A DNA stretch of 64,000 nt, taken from the NCBI RefSeq assembly GCF_000276665.1, contig NW_004955405.1:16283684-16347683 (forward strand). Reading direction: 5' to 3'. The notes beneath the pieces are model-generated. The model had not been told where the DNA came from and did not search any database. It saw nothing but the letters and a program-made list of their open reading frames with translations. The DNA comes from Chinchilla lanigera. Its lineage: Eukaryota; Chordata; Mammalia; Rodentia; Chinchillidae. Both the position numbers and the translations under genes were made by a program. Every line of letters starts with the position of its first letter. The first letter of the stretch is position 1. Below, piece after piece: positions 9,073 to 20,900 of the stretch.

Positions 9073-11869
9073 TCTTTAACATCTCGAATGAATGAAAGCT
9101 CATTTTCCTTGTTACTATGTATGGTCTGCCTCTAATTGCAGATGCTTTTTCTGTTATTGAGACAAACAAGTATATTCTATCTGTGCAGTAAAAGGCATCC
9201 AAACATTTCATGTTTAAGAGAAAAAGTGAAAGTTTTGAAGACAAATGATGTGGTGATCTCATTTTTCATTCTTATCATAGCCTAGTCATAACACTCACAG
9301 CACTTCCATGGTAGTCAGAGTAACTGATTTGCATTTCTCCCTTAACTACATTCCTTGCCTCGGTTGAATGATGTAAAGGGTACTTGTCCAATTCATTGTT
9401 CTCAGGAGATCTAGCTTCCTATTTCCTCTGCAGCTAGAAACACGAAATCTTACTTTTTAACATTAATGTCATTTACTAGGTGTCAGAACAAAGCCTTTAA
9501 ATTTAGTGATCTGCTGAAGACTATTTTGGACTAGAGTTCATAAGATGGTAGCTCTATACAGCTATGAGCACAACTGCAGCTGAATGTAGATGTGGATTAG
9601 AGCTTCATTTGATTTTAGCAAAGCTTAAATGAAAAGGGTTCCCATAAGCTGACTCCTTGGTGCCTATATTCTCTGTATGTTTTTAAAATGGACCAAATGA
9701 ACAAGTCTGTTGGTTGGTACAGCAGAATGAACAGAACAGCAGGATGGCTGAAAAAGAAAATGTATGATTGTGTTTCAAAGGTGTTGAGACTAGGTACAAA
9801 TATCTTTCTTCAAAAAGACTAGATAATTTAAGTTAGTTCACAATCTACACTTTCAGGTATCCATTATTATTTCCTAGTATCTTCAAACGTAAATCATTAA
9901 ATTTTTATTTTAAGTGGATCAACAGGCAGCTGAAAGCTTTTAAAAAGCTATTTCTCCTTTTGTTCATGGTTATGATGAAAAGATGACCCACTGCTCTTCT
10001 TTTTGGTGGTTGAGCAGACTTTCTTTGGTTCTTACCCAGGTTCTGGCCAACAGAAGATGCTTTCTTGTAAATAGGGATGCATGTAAACTTAAGAAAATGG
10101 GGGAAAAACAAGTTGCATGTTTATCTTTAATCAAATAATAGAACAACTCTGACTGTTGTATTTTTACCAGGAAATATATTTAGGCTAAAACTATGGACAG
10201 CCAATATTATGGCTAAATACTGAAGCAGGTGTGGATAGGAAGGGAACAACAATCTAAAAATTCAGTAACTTACTATTGTCAAAAACCTGGTTTTGGACAA
10301 CCCAGTGGTAGAACCAGTCAGTTAGTTCAATGCAGGAATTGTCTAAAATGTCAGCCCTGGCCTCAGAAGGGCACCCACGCAGAGGTGAGTGAGGCCTGGT
10401 AGTGGGGCAGACGGCAGGGTTTTCTCAGCTCTCACTCTTTGCTGACAAAGAGGAAAGTGGGACCAATGCTCCTGTTCTTCAAATGAAGTCTTAGGTCCTG
10501 ATTTTAACCTAGATTCTCCTAATTTTTCAATATTAGAAACAATGTAATTCAAAATTTTTGAAACATTAAGCAATATGTGCCTATGAGACTCCAGTTTGTA
10601 ACCTTTGGGTTAAGTCATGTGACATAGTGTACAAAATTATCCTTTACCAACTACAAAAATGAAAGAAAAGTTTTAAGATAAAAAAATGTTTTAAAATATA
10701 ATTCAAGGAATAGTTCCCGAGAACCTGGCATTTTATTCAATGCTCTGATGGATATTTAATAAATGTTTTCGGGTATGTCTTCTAAGAAAGAGATTGTACT
10801 TTAGTTGTGGAAAAGAAACCAAGAATGCGTGAAACACCCCACATGGGTTGGGGAGAGATAACTACCCACATGCTTCATGACATTGAGATGAGTAGTCATT
10901 TTGTCTACACTTTAGCAAAAGGCCAGGTTAATTTTTCAAATTCTCAGTGATTTTATGTATGCCAGTTTTGATGGTGTAACCTGCAAATGTCCAGTTCAAT
11001 GCACTTTCTTCATTATGTTTACACATTTATTACTAAATATAGGTACCAAGGAAAAGTCATTTTTAGATGCTCCAAGCCCCCACAGTGAGATGTGCAGACT
11101 CATATGTAGTACATTAAGCAAATGGGAGTCATTTGTGTATTTCCTAAATCTGTTTCTAAATCTATTATTTCGAATGTTTTCTTGCTAATGAGAATAAAAA
11201 TTCCAACACAAGATGGATTGACCTATAAGTAAATGTATTACCTAGCATTCTGACTGGGGCTGGTGTGGAGGAAATTCAAGGTTATTGGATTCACTAAAGC
11301 CCCATTTCTTTCCACTACTTCATTCTTTCATCCTCATGGGCTTTGCCCTCAGATTGGCATGATGTGTGCAGAAGTGCCGCCCACCACATCCCTTGCTTAG
11401 AAGAAGAAAGGAACGAATTCTTTGTCTCTGTCTTATGAGTAAGGAAACATTTGTGGAAGCTTCCTGATATTTCTTACCTCCTATCTCACTAGTTGGGATG
11501 AGTCATGAATCTATTCTTAGGCCAATCACTGGTGAATGGGTTGGGATTATCTTAATCAACCCAGGTCATTATTTCTCAGCAGGGATGTGGGGGTGCATCA
11601 GGTAGGACCATTGAAATCTTTTTTTGTGAAAGTATTTTGTGTATCTTGGGGTCTCTATCATTCACACCTCTTGTTACCAGAAGAGCTTAAAAAAACCGTC
11701 ACCCCATATTTCTCAAGAGCCCCCAGGGAAGAGGGAGCATTTATTACCTTCAGTTAGTCTATTTTGAATGAATGAGTTTGGGGAATTAACTGTAAAGATC
11801 GTAACACTATCCTCTTCAACACTCCCCATTTTGGCATAATTTTCTTTATTATTAGCCAGAAACTCAAAT
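9073..11869. other. unique DNA, no gene seen
   Basis: No repeat family recognised with confidence. ORFs of 60-77 codons are scattered on both strands without splice-site support or protein-like composition. Confidence 0.45.
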
Positions 11870-12120
11870 ATCATGCTCCTCACCTGTGACACCTCATCAG
11901 TTCATACACTTCTGCCTCACCTGGAACAGCTGATAGCGGCCAAGCTTGTTAAAATGTACTTTGGCCCTCTCCTTCTCTCTTGACTATTCTGGTCATCACC
12001 AATAGTTCAGGCTAGCATCACTTCTCACTCAGACAATTGTCATAGTTTCCTTATTTGTCCCTTTACTCATTTTTGCATCTTATCCTTCCCATAGCAGCAA
12101 ATATTGTTTTCTAATATACT
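11870..12120 (+). repeat. L2 LINE relic
   Basis: The stretch from 'catgctcctcacctgtgac' through 'ctctcttgactattctgg' to 'catagtttccttatttgtccc' has the pyrimidine-rich look and block order of L2 3' ORF2. Strongly diverged. Confidence 0.4.
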
Positions 12121-12189
12121 CTGTGTATATATAACTCTATATAGCAAATCCTACTGAACTCTAATTTTTTACTCATTTTACTTTTCACT

Positions 12190-12247
12190 TGAACTCAATG
12201 AACAAAAAACCATGTCTTAAAAAAACAAAACAAAACAAAACAACAAA
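12190..12247 (+). repeat. A-rich (CAAAA)n simple repeat
   Basis: 'aaaaaaacaaaacaaaacaaaacaacaaaaag' at about 12218-12249 is a short pentanucleotide repeat. No adjoining SINE body is seen. Confidence 0.7.
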
Positions 12248-12654
12248 AAGCCAGAAAGCTATGTCTTCACAATAGATCTGATTATTTTCTGTAATTCTTC
12301 CTTAAGAATAATATGTCCATTTCTTTTATCATGTAACCTTTTAGCTCCTTCTGCTTATGTGGGCAGACTTCGTTTCCCTATTGTGCTATTACTGCTGTTT
12401 AGATTATGTGATGGGCAGCGTCTAGTCTCACAATGAAAATACCCAGTACAAACCAGAGCCCAACATAACTGGGACTCAAGCTGACTCATGCCTCAGCTGA
12501 ATCCCTAGCAATTTGCAGGCCTATGAGCAAGAAAAATAAACATCTGCAGTTTTAAGTAATTTTTATTTTGATATTTTTCCTTTTGAAGAATTATTGGGGT
12601 AATAGTTGACAAATTGTAATTGAGAGTTATAGCAATAGTTGATTAATCTCATTG

Positions 12655-12722
12655 ACTGCTTCAGGATAGTACGGTGGCACACAACAAGTATTAAGTAAAT
12701 GTTCATTGAATAAATAAAGCTA
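12655..12722 (+). repeat. 3' end of an L2/MIR element
   Basis: The sequence 'acacaacaagtattaagtaa' then 'atgttcattgaataaataaa' matches the shared 3' tail of L2 and MIR. Confidence 0.55.
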
Positions 12723-14751
12723 CATATGATTAAATTGATTTCATGATAAATGATTCTGTATGAACTTACTTGAAGTATTTCTCCCTATTTTCTCTTTAAT
12801 TAGGCCAGGATATATTTCTCTAACAGTGTTATTCCAATTGCCATCTTAATCATTTTCAGAAAATGGGATTCTAAACTCTTCAGAACTGAAGTTTACATTT
12901 TCAAGTCTATAATCTTCATCTCCATTATATAAGGGGTGTACTTCCTTAGGGCTTGGTGAAAGTCTGTGGATTGGTTTGTTACACAAAAAACTTATGTGTC
13001 TTGGGGTCCTACTGCTCAGCATGCCAGTTTCTTAGCACCAACTGCATATCCAAGTATTGGTTTTGGTTGACACCTTTACCCTTTGGGTTTAAAGATGACA
13101 GAATAAATACCAAATATACATTTAATCCACACGCATATCGACAGAGGTGTTCCAAGTGCCGACCACATGCCCTTGGCTTGTCAGAAGTTTCAGTGGGCAG
13201 GAACAAGAAGTGCTGGTTGTGTCCTTAGGAAGCTTACAAATGTTTTGGAGATCAACACCAATGAACACTGATAGACAGCTACTTGAAAGATAAAGCAATC
13301 TTTTTTTTTTTCACTTGGGTACAACTTTTTAATTTGTGTAATTCTTATCACACCAGTGCTGATGACTTTGCTTAGGTGAGCCCACTGTGTTGATGGCTGT
13401 CTTGTACACAGTATCAGAGGGATTTCTCTATTTAATGTTTACACTGATGGTTGCACATGGGGTTCCCTGCTTCAATGAGGCTGCTGGGAATTTTGCTCAA
13501 ATGGCTCAGGCATATTCATTTTGCTCAATACGCTCAGGCATATTCATTTTCTAATTGAAGGATCAAAGGAAACTTAGCCCAAAGGAAAGAAGACAGAGGA
13601 GGCATGGTAGCTGCTATCAAGTATCTTTCTTTCCAGGGAGCACCCTGACACTTCTCACGCTTACCATAAGCAATGCTCATCCTTTTGCTGTCCTACACCA
13701 ATTGACCTGTTCACCTATCAGAAAAAAGTACAGACATGAGAAGCCACATAAAGGCTTACTTTTTTGGCCCCCTTTTGGGACAGAATATCTTATACATGTG
13801 TCAGAGTTACAGGGAATTCTGAGACTTTATTACTAGGCAGAGAAAACAAGATACAAATTAAACCCTTCCCTGGAACTCCAGCTCCAGCTACTTGAGGAGT
13901 TCAGGTGTCTTGGTGGAAGAATTCACCCCCAGAGAAGATAATTGAGTTATTGACATTTTCTTAAGGGAAGCAGGATATGGCTGGAAGAATTACATGGTAG
14001 ACTGAATAAGATGGTAAGCCCTAATAAGGTATATAATTTAATGAATTAGTGCAGATCTGGCCTCATGAATTGTCTGTGACTCAACTTCTAGATTCATAGT
14101 CAACCCTCAAAGATAGAAACTCCTAGCCTCCCACCACCATAAGCCAAAATTGCTAGTTTTCCTACTGTTATCCAGTAGTCTGTGGAAAGCACAGTGTCAC
14201 CATTTTTTTTTGTGCCAAAGGATTCTGCACAAGAGGAAATGTTGCCAAGACTTTCCCAGAGGTGAGTGGCAGACCCTTAGCGTGGATACTAACTGTACAT
14301 GTGAGGTAGTGAACGCACAGAACTGCAAAGGGACTTGCAAAGGTAGCCTTGGCTTTGTTGCTTCCCAGCAATGGCACTCTCTTTAGTGTGAACTCTAAAG
14401 GAGGCTGCTGCTTTAGGGAGTAGGAAGGAATATCATTACATACAGTCAGTTGAAAAGCAAATGGAAGAAAATATCATATGCTACATAGCAAAGAAAACTA
14501 GTCAAAAGAATTGCTGTGATATCTACTTGGGTAGTCTCAGCATCACCTGGGAGGAATTTGAAGCTTTTGGAATTCCTGCAAGGATGTACCTAGAGTTGGA
14601 GAAACACTGAGTTGGAGACAAAGTAGTGTGGTTTAGAAAGGTGGGTTGTAGGTTTATTATTCTTAGCCTAACAGCAAATTTAGTGTCTTTGGATGAATGA
14701 GGAAGATATGATGATGATTAAATGTACTCTGGCATAAAAAGAGGCTAACTC
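12723..14751. other. unique DNA with one short tandem duplication
   Basis: Nothing coding recognised. Two partial copies of a ~28 bp unit (key block 'gctcaggcatattcatttt') lie at 13500-13552. A MER5-like fragment is possible at 14530-14600 ('cagcatcacctgggaggaat'). Confidence 0.4.
13490..13552. repeat. short tandem duplication (2 copies, ~29 bp)
   Basis: 'ttttgctcaaatggctcagg...catattca' is followed immediately by 'ttttgctcaatacgctcagg...catattca'. The units differ at a few bases. Confidence 0.85.
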
Positions 14752-14835
14752 GGGGCTGGGGATTTAGCTGAGTGGCACAGTTCCTGCCCAGCAAGGGCAA
14801 GGTCATGAGTTGGATTCCCGGTACCGAAAGAAAAA
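14752..14835 (+). mobile_element. ID-type SINE
   Basis: It starts 'ggggctggggatttagctga', with the B-box region 'gagttggattcccggtaccg' and an A tail. A perfect 15 bp duplication 'aaaagaggctaactc' flanks it (14737-14751 and 14836-14850). Confidence 0.93.
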
Positions 14836-15509
14836 AAAAGAGGCTAACTCAAACACAGTAGATTTCTTCTGTATTTGCATCTTAAAAATTTCAGATTAGT
14901 GAAGAAGTGAAGAGAACTAGGTAAGTCATAAGTTCTGGTTCCTGATAGTTACATCTGTGTTCTATTGTCTGTGTCTGTCTGCTCTAGTTAATCAATGAAG
15001 ATTGGAACCTGTAGGCATTCTGGAGTCCAGAAATGAATGTTTAACTCCTTTTATATCACAGAAATGGCTCAAGGAAAAGATATTTCACTACTATTAAGAA
15101 TATAATAATAGGAAGTACAAAAAGTGGGTCCTTGAATTGAGACACTAAATAAGATACTCAGTAAAGGAATTTTTTAAATTCCAGATTTTCTGGGTGATAT
15201 TTAGTCTGGATGGAGGACATGCTACTTTTAAAGATAATAGATGTGCTTCTCAAAAGGTATCTTTAATTTAACAAATTAGCAATGGATGATTCATTTGGAC
15301 AATTTTGATGTATGGAAAGACCATTGTGAAGGTTAATTTACCATAAAGACTTATATAAGTGCTGTCTAAGAAAATAGACTACAAAATCATGCTATTTAGG
15401 ATGTTCATCATCAACAAGAATTTTATTCTCCATAAAAGTGGCTTGCCAAGTTTTGGAAGGAATTTTAGGTTAACATTTCTTCATATTGTATCGAGTAAAC
15501 CTTTTTCTT

Positions 15510-15705
15510 GTTTCTTTTTTATCCTCCTCCTCCTCCTCCTCCTCCTCCTCCTCCTTCTTCTTCTTCTTTTGTCTTTTGAGACGGGGTTTCACTATGCAGC
15601 TCAGCCTGGCCTTCAATTCACTTTGCAGCCCAGGCTGACCTTGAATTTGCAGAGATCCTCCTACCTCAGCCTCCCAAAGTGCTGGGATTACAGGTGTGCG
15701 CCACT
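15510..15705 (-). mobile_element. B1-type SINE with TCC/TTC microsatellite at its tail
   Basis: The minus strand gives the B1 blocks from 'ggtagtggcgcacacctgta' through 'cccagcactttgggaggctgagg' (long form) to a body with an internal repeat of the 'aaggccaggctgagct' type. The A tail side has become (TCC)n/(TTC)n at 15522-15568. An 11 bp duplication 'acctttttctt' flanks it (15499-15509 and 15706-15716). Two similar sub-blocks ('gcagctcagcctggccttcaattc' and 'gcagcccaggctgaccttgaattt') suggest the B1 internal duplication. Confidence 0.9.
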
Positions 15706-15716
15706 ACCTTTTTCTT

Positions 15717-18059
15717 CTGAAAGATAATAATATGAAAACATTTTCCCGATCCTTGTATTTGTGACCATCATCTATACTATGTGCCAGTTATCTATTTGCT
15801 GTTTCAAAAAGTATCTCAGAATGCATTCACATAGGACAATAACCATTTATTCAGCTTATGCCTGGGGCAGCCCTGCAGATCTAGGGTCAGCTCAGCTGTT
15901 CTCCCCTCGGCTGGCTTATGGGCCTGTGACCACTTACCCTGTTGCCTGGGGGCTGACTGGTCCATGATGGTATTAGCTGGGACAGCTCTGCCCTGTTCCA
16001 TGAACTCTCTCAGAGCTTCCAGGAGGGAGAGCTGATGTGTGCTGAATCTATTGAAGCCTAGGACAGAATTGTCACATCGTTACTTTGGATACATTCTATT
16101 GGTTAGAACAAGTCACAGGCTTTGCTCAAATTCTAGAGGTAAAGAAATGTACTTCTAGTCAGGAGAGCTATAAATTCAAGTTGGAAAGAAGCACAGACAC
16201 AAGGTACTCTTTACTGCGGCATGTTAGAACATCATGTACTCTCACACGGTCTGTTTTATTCTTCTGCTGAGTAGCCCAGGGAGGTAAGGAATGGAATTGC
16301 AGTATTATCATTGCATTTCTACACAGAAGCAGACTAAGTGAGACTGAGAGATTTTCAGTGGATCACACATTCTGAAATTGGCGTGAGCTCCACTATATTT
16401 TGAAAAGCATACATGGGAGGAGAGATGTTACAATGATCAAAGGGTGGTGAAAGAATGGTTCTCAGTGCTTTGCTCCCTGCAGACTCATTGAGCCTTATTT
16501 AAATGACTTTCAGAAGTATGGACAACTGAACACTGAATCTGTGTGTAAATATTGTCGAGCTTTCAATGCAAACATAGGAGTGTAAGTCCATATAAAAGAG
16601 CTTCTTGAAATCCAGTTGGTATGGGGATATTGTGCTTTCTCTGAAGATCCTTTGAGCAAACCTTTTTATTTCTGTGATGTGTTTCTTTACTCTCTTGAGG
16701 TATGTGAATAAAATACTTGAAAAAAAAACCCACTTTACTCTCTTGAGGTGTGTGAGTAAAATACTTGAGAAAAAAACACACTCACTAGTTTGTTTCCAAA
16801 TTTTGTCATTTTGTTAAAGGTTGGTTAGTAAAGTTATAGTGAAGGCAAAAATGAAGAAAACCTCTACACCTTTTGTTTCTCTTAGAAGCAGTTGCATTCT
16901 GTCCATAAATGTTCATTTTTGGAGTTTGCCTTCATATTTAAACATTTTACCCTTTGGACAATCCTCGTGGCCAAAATTGTGCTACATATTTGATGAAAAC
17001 ACAAGTTTCTAAAGAACTAAAACCTGAAATCTTGCTTCTAGGTTCCTTATGTCTCCTTAGCTATCAAGGAGATAGGAATGTCACAAACTGACCCAAGTTT
17101 TGGGACTCAGAAACTGAAGTTATATCTTTAGAAGTTATTCTTTTTTGAGTAATTAATTAAAATAACTTAATTTAATATGAAAAATTTGAACACATTTTGT
17201 GATACACATGAGAAGTCCTCTGTTGGAAAGTAAAAGCCTCAGGAAAGCTAATCTCTTAAAACATGTTTCATTCATTTATTTTCTCATTAACCACAATATG
17301 TGAAACATGTTATTGAGATATCACATTTAATTTTGAGCATGTCTTTGGAGAAGTGTGTTACCTTAATTTTTTGAAAGGAGAAATTTGACTTGGAAAAATG
17401 CATACATATTAGGGTAAGCTAGGAAATGATAGGGTCTGCTCTTGAGTTTTCTTTCCTCTGTACCATAATTTATAATAACAGAAGGCAAGGTCCCCTGAAA
17501 ATGAGATACAGTTTAGGTTTTTGAAGAAGTAGAGACATAAAAGAAAAAGGTATTGAAACTGGGATTGAAGATACTGGCATTTAGATATATGATGATATAT
17601 ATAGCTTATTTTAATGTCACAATTGCTTCCTATGGCAACTTTCTCTCACTTCACTCTGGGTCTCACTCTACTTCCTTCTCTCTCTACCCATTGATTTTTG
17701 CAAGCTTGAAGTAGATTTTTCTGGAAAGGTATCTGAGTAGGTGACATATTTTCTGAATCTCTCCACAACTGAGCTTGTCTTCTTCTTATTTTTATTGTGT
17801 TCACAAATTAATGACACCTTTGTCAGGTATTCAATTCTGACACCATAACTTTTAATTTATAATAGGTGTTATTATATCGTGTTCTATGTTTAGACATCAT
17901 TGAAAGAAAACTATATTCAACTTGATTTTATTCCAATTTGGGCCATCAGACTTTATTTTGTAATTAGAAAGCTACATTAAACAGGATTCTTTTAAGTTTG
18001 CATAGAATATGAAGAACATTCTGAAGTGTAAAATTCAGTTTTTAAATTCCTTTTTAACT
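15717..18059. other. mostly unique DNA
   Basis: A MIR-like patch is possible at 16265-16400. The tandem duplication at 16687-16787 is listed separately. No gene recognised; 17100-18050 is very AT-rich. Confidence 0.4.
16687..16787. repeat. tandem duplication, 2 copies of ~50 bp
   Basis: Two adjacent units start at 'tttactctcttgaggtatgt' (16687) and 'tttactctcttgaggtgtgt' (16735). Each runs through 'gaataaaatacttga' or 'gagtaaaatacttga' into an A-run and 'cac'. About 90% identity by eye. It creates a duplicated peptide in the minus-strand ORF, which is therefore not evidence of coding. Confidence 0.9.
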
Positions 18060-18940
18060 CTTAATTTCATTTTTATTGACATATAATAATATACAATAAA
18101 ATTGATGAATATTTGTTTTTTCCCAGTTTGGGGCTTTTGGGAACCTAATCATCATGGGGTTTCTTATGTAGATTTACATATATTTTTTATTTTTCTTTGG
18201 AAAAATACCTAGGCAATAGAGTAGATATCTTTTAACAATGGAAGATGCTGCCAAAGTATTTCTCCAAAACAGTGATACTATTTTATATCCCTACTAGAAA
18301 CTCATGAGGGTTCCAGTTGCTCCATATCATCAACAACATTTGATGTCATTATCAATTTTTATTTTAGAGATTCTAGTGGGTAGTATGTCCTTATTTGGTG
18401 TTATTTTTCACTTTTCTAATTTCTAATAGTATTGTAAAAATTCTATTTCCTGTCATTTGTATATTTTAGTTGTGAGATGTCTAGTTTGTCTATTTTATTG
18501 GATTGTTTGCTTTTTCTTACTGAAGTGTAAGAGTTCTTTATATATTCTGAACATACATACTTTATTACATATAAGTATTGCAAATATTTTTCCCATTTTG
18601 TAGTTCGCTATTTATTTATGTAAGGGGATCTTTCATTGTAGTAGTATTAAATTTTAATAAAGGTTACTTTCCCAACTTTTTTCTTGCTAATGATTTCTAT
18701 AAAGTATTTTCTGACCTTAATCTTATAAAATATGCTATGTTTTCTTGTAGAAACTTATAATTTTAATTTATAAATTTGGGCCTGTGATCTATTATGAGTT
18801 GTGTTTTTGGTATGAAATGCCATAATAATAAGATTCACTTTTCCTTATGTATACATCCAGTTATTTAAATTGTATTCTTGGAGACTTTTCTTTACCCCCT
18901 TGCATTGATTTTTTTTGTTACTGTCAGAAATCAGTTGAGA
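18060..18940 (-). mobile_element. old LINE-1 ORF2 relic, left part
   Basis: Antisense L1 blocks are visible: 'atatccctactagaaactcatgagggttcc', 'gagttctttatatattctg', 'gcaaatatttttcccatttt', and 'ttactgtcagaaatcagttga'. This L1 is split; it resumes at about 20445 after a plus-strand L1 insertion. Strongly decayed, no useful frame. Confidence 0.75.
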
Positions 18941-20444
18941 ACACCAACTACTAGACCACAAATGAGCTAAAAAGCTTCTGCACAGTAAAGGAAACAATCA
19001 ATAGAAACAACCAAAAGAATGAGAGACAACCAAAAGAAACAGAGAAAATATTTGTGAACCACACATCTGAAAATGATTCATATCCAAAATATACAAGGCA
19101 CTCAACTCAATAACAAGAAATAAACTCAATTAAAGATGGGCAAAGGATCCAACACTTGTCAACAAACGACATAGAAATGGCCAACAAACAATTGAAAAAA
19201 TGCTTAACTTCCCTAATCATCAGGGAAATAAAATAGAACTCATAATGACATACTGTATCCTTTTTATATACTGTATTTTTTCCTTTTTAAAATAGCTTTT
19301 ATTTACATATGTTTATTTTAAAGAGAAAAAATAGTAAATTCATACAGAATTTCAAAACAAGATAATAGGAGTTTAACAATGGTTATTACACTGCATATTG
19401 TTATCTTCAAAGTAGTTGCTCATATTATTAGATATAGGCAGTCAAAACTGATCAAACATTATAAGCACTAACTGTTCCTTTCAATGAACTAATAGAAATT
19501 AGTTGTACAATTATCTTAGCTATCTTGTATATACATATATATACAAATATATGACAGTATACATAAATATATATTTTTTTCCTTCCTTATTCTTTCATAC
19601 TAGTTAGGGTGACTATTATCAAGAAGAGTAAAGTGTTGGGAAAGGTGTGGAGAAAAGGGAACATTTGCACTCTGAGATGTGAGTGTAAATTAGTGTGTCC
19701 ATTATGGAAAGCAGTACCTCAAAAAATTTAAAAATAGAACTACAATATGATCCAGCAATTCCACTCTGGGCATTTATCCAAAAGAAAGAACTTCAGTATG
19801 TTGAAGAGATACTTACTCTCATGTTAATTCCAACATTATTTGTAACAGCCAGGAATGGAACCAACCAAAGTGTCCATCAATGAATAAATGCCTTACAATA
19901 TGATATAAATATGAATATATGCATGGTATAGAATGTAGTACATGCACACACATGCATTATAGATAAACATACAGGGGAATATGGTTCAGCCTTAGAAAAG
20001 AATGAAGTCCTATTACTTGTAACTACATGCATGAACCTAAAGGACATTTTGCTAAGTGTAATAAGCCAGGCACAAAAACACAAGCACTGCATGATCTGAA
20101 TTAGATATGGGATTTAAAAAATTCCAACTGAAAAGCAGAGAGAATGTTGTTTATCAGAGGCTGGTGGAAAAGGGGATTAGGAAAATTTTGGTTAAAGCAC
20201 ACAAAATTTCAGTTAGGAAGAAATTCAAAAGATATACTGTACAACATGGTGATTGATGTTTATAAAAAATGAGTCATAGAGTAGAAAATTGCTGAGACTA
20301 GATTGTAAATGTTCTCACCACAAAAATACAGTAATGACAAATCTGTGAGGTAAATTACACATGTGTCAAAATACAATGTTACATATCACAAATATATAGA
20401 ATTTTTATTTATCAATTTTAACAAAGATTTTTAAAAAGTCTATT
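18941..20444 (+). mobile_element. LINE-1 (L1MA-like), inserted in the older minus L1
   Basis: The plus strand reads the ORF2 end: 'aaaaagcttctgcacagtaaagg', 'tttgtgaaccacacatctga', 'aatggccaacaaacaattga'; then, after an insertion at 19263-19582, 'gggaaaggtgtggagaaaag' and the frame VHYGKQYLKKFKNRTTI-like with 'QYDPAIPLWAFI'. The 3' UTR ('atgttctcaccacaaaaatac') resembles L1MA. Short matching flanks 'ttgagaaca' (about 18935) and 'ttgaacata' (about 20442) may be its target-site duplication. Inactive. Confidence 0.8.
19263..19582. repeat. unclassified interspersed repeat, copy 2 (inside the plus L1)
   Basis: It interrupts L1 ORF2 between 'aatgacatactgtatcc' and 'actagttagggtgactatta', which should be adjacent. 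Internal blocks 'ttattttaaagagaaaaaatagtaaat', 'aaaacaagataata', 'aacaatggttattacactgc', 'gctcatattattagata' match the copy at 4204-4560. A TA-rich microsatellite-like end lies at 19528-19577. Confidence 0.6.
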
Positions 20445-20900
20445 GAACATATAAGGGTGAATTTATTTAGATACCATTCTGTCCCAATGCCTTCAATGTC
20501 ACACTGTCTCAAATACTGTAGCTTTGTAATCAGACTATGTTAATATGCCAACTTTGGTTTTCATCAATATTGGTTTGGCTTTTCTTAAGCCATTTTAATA
20601 TTCATATGAACTTTAGAAGTATCTTGTCCATTGCCACAAAAAGTCAGGCCTTTTCTAGGTCAGCAAAATATTTCCCTCATTGTTGCTTTGACTGGTTTTT
20701 CCTCCCTGAGATTTCTGTTAGTCAAAGATTGAAGTACCCAGATACTTTTTTTATCTTCTATTTTTTTAATAGTTTAAGTTTTCAACGATTTCATGAGAGT
20801 TCTATGTAACTTTCTCAAACTTATCTTGTAGCTTACCGATTTGATTTTCTGTGTTTTTAACTGCCTTGGCATGGCATCACTTTCATGATTTCTTTCATTT
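20445..20900 (-). mobile_element. old LINE-1 ORF2 relic, right part
   Basis: The antisense L1 continues: 'agggtgaatttatttagatac', 'aaatactgtagctttgtaat', 'ggcttttcttaagccatttt', 'catatgaactttagaagtat'. This directly follows, in L1 order, the part that stops at 18940. The match fades after about 20700. Confidence 0.65.
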
